Both the position numbers and the translations under genes were made by a program. Of a stretch of DNA of 64,000 bases, positions 60,509 to 64,000 are shown in pieces; within the stretch, counting starts at the first letter, position 1; each line of letters begins with the position of its first letter. The DNA comes from Archilochus colubris. Taxonomy: Eukaryota > Chordata > Aves > Apodiformes > Trochilidae. The DNA is taken from NCBI GenBank assembly GCA_023079485.1, contig CM041090.1:34436874-34500873 (forward strand), written 5' to 3'. The notes under the pieces are model-generated. The model searched no databases. It had not been told where the DNA came from and was given only the letters and a program-made list of their open reading frames with translations.

Positions 60509-60989
60509 GGCTCCTTTTTGCCCCAATTCCCAGTGCCATCCATCTGCTCTTACAGGCTCTTCTGTTTGCTATAGTGTCAAATCCTCTGGGCTGGGGAAAT
60601 TTCCTCCTTTCTCATATTTTCCATAAAAAATAGCATCAGATCCCACTGTTCAATCCTCTTTAGGCCAGAATCTTGTGACACAAAACACTCCTTGAATTTT
60701 ATCTGAGATCTTTGCTGTCCTAGCTACACGAAAGAAAAGGACATCAAACAACAGGACATTGCTGTGTCTGAAGAGCACAGATGATGAAGACTTTACTGCC
60801 TGAGAAGCAAATTTATTAGGAAGATAAAGAGGGGCCATGAAAGATTAAATGTTGCTGAGAGATTAAGTAGATATCCTTAAGGGTCTGAGCGATTTCTTCA
60901 TCCCTGGAAATGGAAGACCTGTAATACCCCAGAGTCCATGTTTTCCTTGAGGGGAATAGAAATGTTAAAGGAAAAAAACTCATTGCAGT
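60509..60989. other. Spacer between two CR1 copies
   Basis: No clear repeat or gene. The last 150 bases (from about 60840) may be a worn upstream part of the following CR1, but the match is too weak to place the border exactly. Confidence 0.45.
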
Positions 60990-62370
60990 AGAGAAGATAA
61001 TAAGGCAATTAAAGCTCTCAGTACTATTAAAAAGTTGACAAAGCACCAGGATTAGATGAAATACATCACGGAAGTCAGTGCAGAAAGAGCAAATAAAATC
61101 GAAAAGCCTTTGGAGAAGAATTTTGATTGCTTACTAATGGCAATGTTAGTACCAGAGGATAAGGTAATTTCAGTATGTAAGGAAGGACCAAGGTTAAAAA
61201 TGGGCACATTTCACCTGAATTGCAGGAAATTAGTCAATAATGTATCTCAAGATGAATTGATTTGAAAGGTCAGGCTGGATGGTGACAATGCTATGAGTGG
61301 GAAAATGTGTGAAACTGGTCAGAAATTGCCCTTTGGCTGGTAGCCAAAGGTTCTAATAACGTGGTGTGAAGCCTTAAGAAAAAGTCATCCATACTATCAA
61401 AATTCATAAATAGGCCATCTTCTCTAGCCACATTCATTATAGTCCAAGTGCTCTTGGAATATGAAGGTTATCTGCATTCACCAGCACACCCTCCCCAAGT
61501 CTGCAAATGACACAAAACTGGGAGTAGTGGCTGATCTGCCAGAGGGTCATACTGCCATCCAAGGGGACCTCAGTAGGCTGGAAAAATGGACTGACAGGAA
61601 CCTCTTGAAGTTCAACAAAGAGAAATGCAAAGTCCCATTTCTGGAGAGGAGCAGCTCCATGTACCAATATATGCTGGGACAATCCAGCTGGAAAACAGCT
61701 TGGCAGAAAGGATCCTGGGGGTCCTGCTGGACAGCAAGTTAACGGGAACCAGTAGTGTGCTTTTGCCACAAAGAAGGATAATGGTATGCTAGGCTGATTT
61801 AGGCAAAATATTGTCAGAAGGTCAAGGGATGTGGTCCTTCAATATTATTCAGCAGTATTTTGGCTGCACCAGAAGTCCTGTGCCCAGTTCTGGGCTCCTC
61901 AGTACAAGAGAGATATGGACATACTAGAGAGAGTCCAAAGAATGGCTCAAAAAATGGTTAAGGGCCATAGTATCTCCTATGTGGAAAAGATGACAGAGAC
62001 TTCACCCCGAAGAAGAGATGGTTCAGGGGGTCTTATTTATGTATCTAAGTATTTATGAACAGAGAGTGCAAGGAGGATGGAGCCAGGCTCTATACAGTGG
62101 CATCCAGTGACAGGAGTAGAGGCAAAGGGAACAAGGCAAAACAAAGGACATGCCATATAAACATCATGAACTGCTGTGATACTGAGTAGTGGAACAGGTT
62201 ACCCAGGGAGGTTTGGAGTTTCCCACCTTAGAGTTATTTGAAAACCATCTGAAGTTGGCCTTGGCCAGCTTGCTCTAGGTGACCCTATGTGAGCAGGATT
62301 CTAGGATAAGATGATCTCCAGAAGTGCCTTTCAACTGTAACCTGTCTGGGATCCTGGGATTCTGGTATTT
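60990..62370 (+). mobile_element. CR1 LINE: most of the reverse transcriptase to the 3' end
   Basis: A long, degenerate CR1 copy. KAPGLDEI at 61040-61063 is the early RT motif. A worn FDTVSHDILI equivalent (NNVSQDELI) ends at about 61261. SANDTKLG at 61500-61523 corresponds to the catalytic FADDTKLG with both key positions changed (A and the first D to S/A/N), so the enzyme would be dead. Then KFNKEKCKV, and QFWAPQYKRDMDILERVQR at 61885-61941, match the conserved C-terminal part of ORF2. The 3' UTR ends with AGATGATCTCCAGAAGTGCC, TTTCAACTGTAACC and GGGATTCTGG. Two partial open frames of 93 and 75 codons survive (61461-61742, 61831-62058). No full ORF and no ORF1 are present. Confidence 0.92.
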
Positions 62371-62417
62371 TTGTTGCTGTCCTGCTGGCTGTTGTCTCAC
62401 TGGTTGTTTTACCTTAT

Positions 62418-62450
62418 GTGATACCAGAAAATCCAGTGATACCAGAAAAT
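62418..62450. repeat. 18-bp tandem duplication
   Basis: GTGATACCAGAAAATCCA is followed directly by GTGATACCAGAAAAT. The two copies are identical over 15 bases, so this is a young slippage duplication. It lies just after the end of the CR1 copy. Confidence 0.85.
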
Positions 62451-64000
62451 ATTTTCTCTGAGAGTAGATGGAAGGATTTCAGATTTGTCAGATATGCCTC
62501 TGCCTCCTGTCTCTGTTCCCAAGTCCTCCTCAGTGACAGAAAAACTACAAGATACTCAGTACCCCCCAGTGATTCAGCGTTGTTCTATTTTTGTATTGTA
62601 TAATTAAAATGTAAATAAATCCTAGAATGTCACCCACCACAATAGATTCTGTCAGTAAGTTTATTTTTGGACTTGTACTCACTAGGAGAAGCAAAACCAC
62701 AAAGGATCTCCCAGATAGACATCGGTCTCTTTGTCACCCAAAAGTAGGAATGGCTGTTGCCTGCTGTTGAGATTATTTTCTGATCTGATACAAAACCATT
62801 AACTGGGCTGCAAGATAGCTAAAAACATTGATTTCTAATGTTTGAAAGTGTCTAAAACATATACTTAGCTCAATAGGTGAAAACTGTGGTTGTTCCAAAT
62901 CCTATCCAAAAAAATAATTAAAAGAAATTTATAAGGGCTGCCAACAGCATTATAATAAGTACTGAAAATCAGTTAAAAAATTCCACTAAACAAAAGTTGG
63001 TTTCAGAATTAAAAATGATTGTTTCAGTTTCTGAAATTCTAAAGAAAAAGATCACTACCTGAAAACAAAATGGAGGGTACATGAAGATCTTGGCAAAAGT
63101 ATATTTCAGGATTCTTTCCATATTTATCCCTATCTTTACATATTTTGAACACTGCTAGAAAGAAAGTGTATGATTATTACCTGAAAATACTTGTTTTTCT
63201 AAAGATAGGAAGAGCAATGTGGATATATAATAAAACGTTATGGAACAAAGTATAAAAAAAGGAAATTCAGATTATGGTAAAAATCACTGATAGCAAGGAC
63301 TAAATGGTTTATGTGGAATACCCACTAAAAAGAAATATTTGAAGGCTGAACATACATTATGTTAAAAATTAAATTCTATTCTGCATGGGAATTTTTTTTC
63401 CCTGATAAAAGGAATGAATTTTATGACTTAATGAGATTTTCTATCTCTGATGTTTATGATTCAGTATATAACATATGACCTAATTTCTATGATATATGAC
63501 GCATACAGGAGACATATGAGATCCTGGAAGGAAAAAAAAATCAATTGATTGGTGGCAATATACTACTTAAGGGACAGTGAAATTTAATCACAGGATCATC
63601 AAGGTGTCATAGAAAGAAATGTAGCTTCCTGAATTTTGATAGCCACCTTTGCCATGTTACAACACACAGCCTTTTCCTCTTCATCAGTGCCATGAGAAAT
63701 AAGTTCTACAGAAGCATTATCAAAGTGAAGCCTTCCACTTTCAGAAAGTCTTGCTAAATGTGTGTGACTGTGTAGATACAGACGAGTCCATAGTCCAAAA
63801 ACTAAAACCCCCACTGCACTCTTTTTCTCATTTATTCCTCTGGTCAGACAGCAGTTCTGAGATTTTTCTGGAAAGCACCGGAGACAGCAGCAAGACACCT
63901 GAAGAAGATGCTCATTCCAAAATGGTCCATCACAGGAACTATAATATAAATGCCTCCATGAAAAGAGGGAGTACAGAAGCAAGAAGAAATCTGGGCTTAA
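62451..64000. other. Non-coding stretch to the right edge
   Basis: AT-rich single-copy DNA. The only item of note is a minus-strand open frame from the right edge to 63599, described separately. No repeat recognised. Confidence 0.55.
63599..64000 (-). other. Open frame running off the window (minus strand), unrecognised
   Basis: On the minus strand a frame is open from the window edge to a stop at 63599, at least 133 codons. The distal half reads like ordinary protein (for example GRLHFDNASVELISHGTDEE), with varied codons, mixed charge and no low complexity. The proximal half is cysteine-rich and irregular. No ATG starts it inside the window and no convincing acceptor or donor bounds it. A frame of this length is not exceptional by chance in 64 kb. 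It may be chance, a terminal exon, or part of an unrecognised repeat. No function is proposed. Confidence 0.15.

Noticed and set aside
1..64000. Endogenous retrovirus or LTR sequences
   Set aside because: No gag, pol or env-like frames, no primer-binding site and no paired terminal repeats were found. All reverse transcriptase remnants seen are of CR1 (LINE) type.
1..64000. CRISPR arrays, operons, bacterial-type promoters
   Set aside because: The sequence is vertebrate nuclear DNA; no regular spacer-repeat pattern exists, and direct repeats found are local slippage duplications.

Overview
The window looks like bird nuclear DNA from a gene desert or a very long intron. The evidence is ten copies or fragments of CR1, the main avian and sauropsid non-LTR retrotransposon, several ending in the tail pattern ATTCTATGATTCTATGA. 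There are no mammalian-type SINEs, no tRNA or rRNA genes, no CpG-island-like stretch and no recognisable LTR retrovirus. The base composition is AT-rich by eye. The species cannot be fixed from this sequence.

No protein-coding gene could be recognised on either strand. The longest open frames are about 110 to 145 codons, scattered over both strands, often overlapping each other in different frames, and none resembles a protein I know. Their number and length are what stop-codon frequency alone would give in 64 kb of such DNA, so they are not called as genes. A few segments bounded by good splice-site matches and open in a frame are listed as weak exon candidates. The best is on the minus strand at 13657-13800.

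Layout: 1-11.3 kb is single-copy DNA with three CR1 pieces (two 3' tails near 2.15 and 7.9 kb and a minus-strand 3' piece at 8.3-8.8 kb). An ancient, heavily mutated CR1 copy lies at 11.3-12.1 kb, followed by two small tandem duplications. From 12.3 to 51 kb there is one further CR1 piece (27.3 kb), a few microsatellites and homopolymer tracts, several blocks that look like conserved regulatory DNA, and otherwise nothing recognisable. At 51.0-53.3 kb three degenerate CR1 pieces lie head to tail. At 59.9-62.4 kb two more CR1 copies follow one another, one spanning most of the reverse transcriptase. The rest, to 64 kb, is unremarkable apart from a minus-strand open frame that runs off the right edge.

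No set of genes working together can be described. The biological content that can be supported is a fossil record of CR1 insertion, all but one copy in the plus orientation, plus candidate regulatory elements. I did not find a new system.
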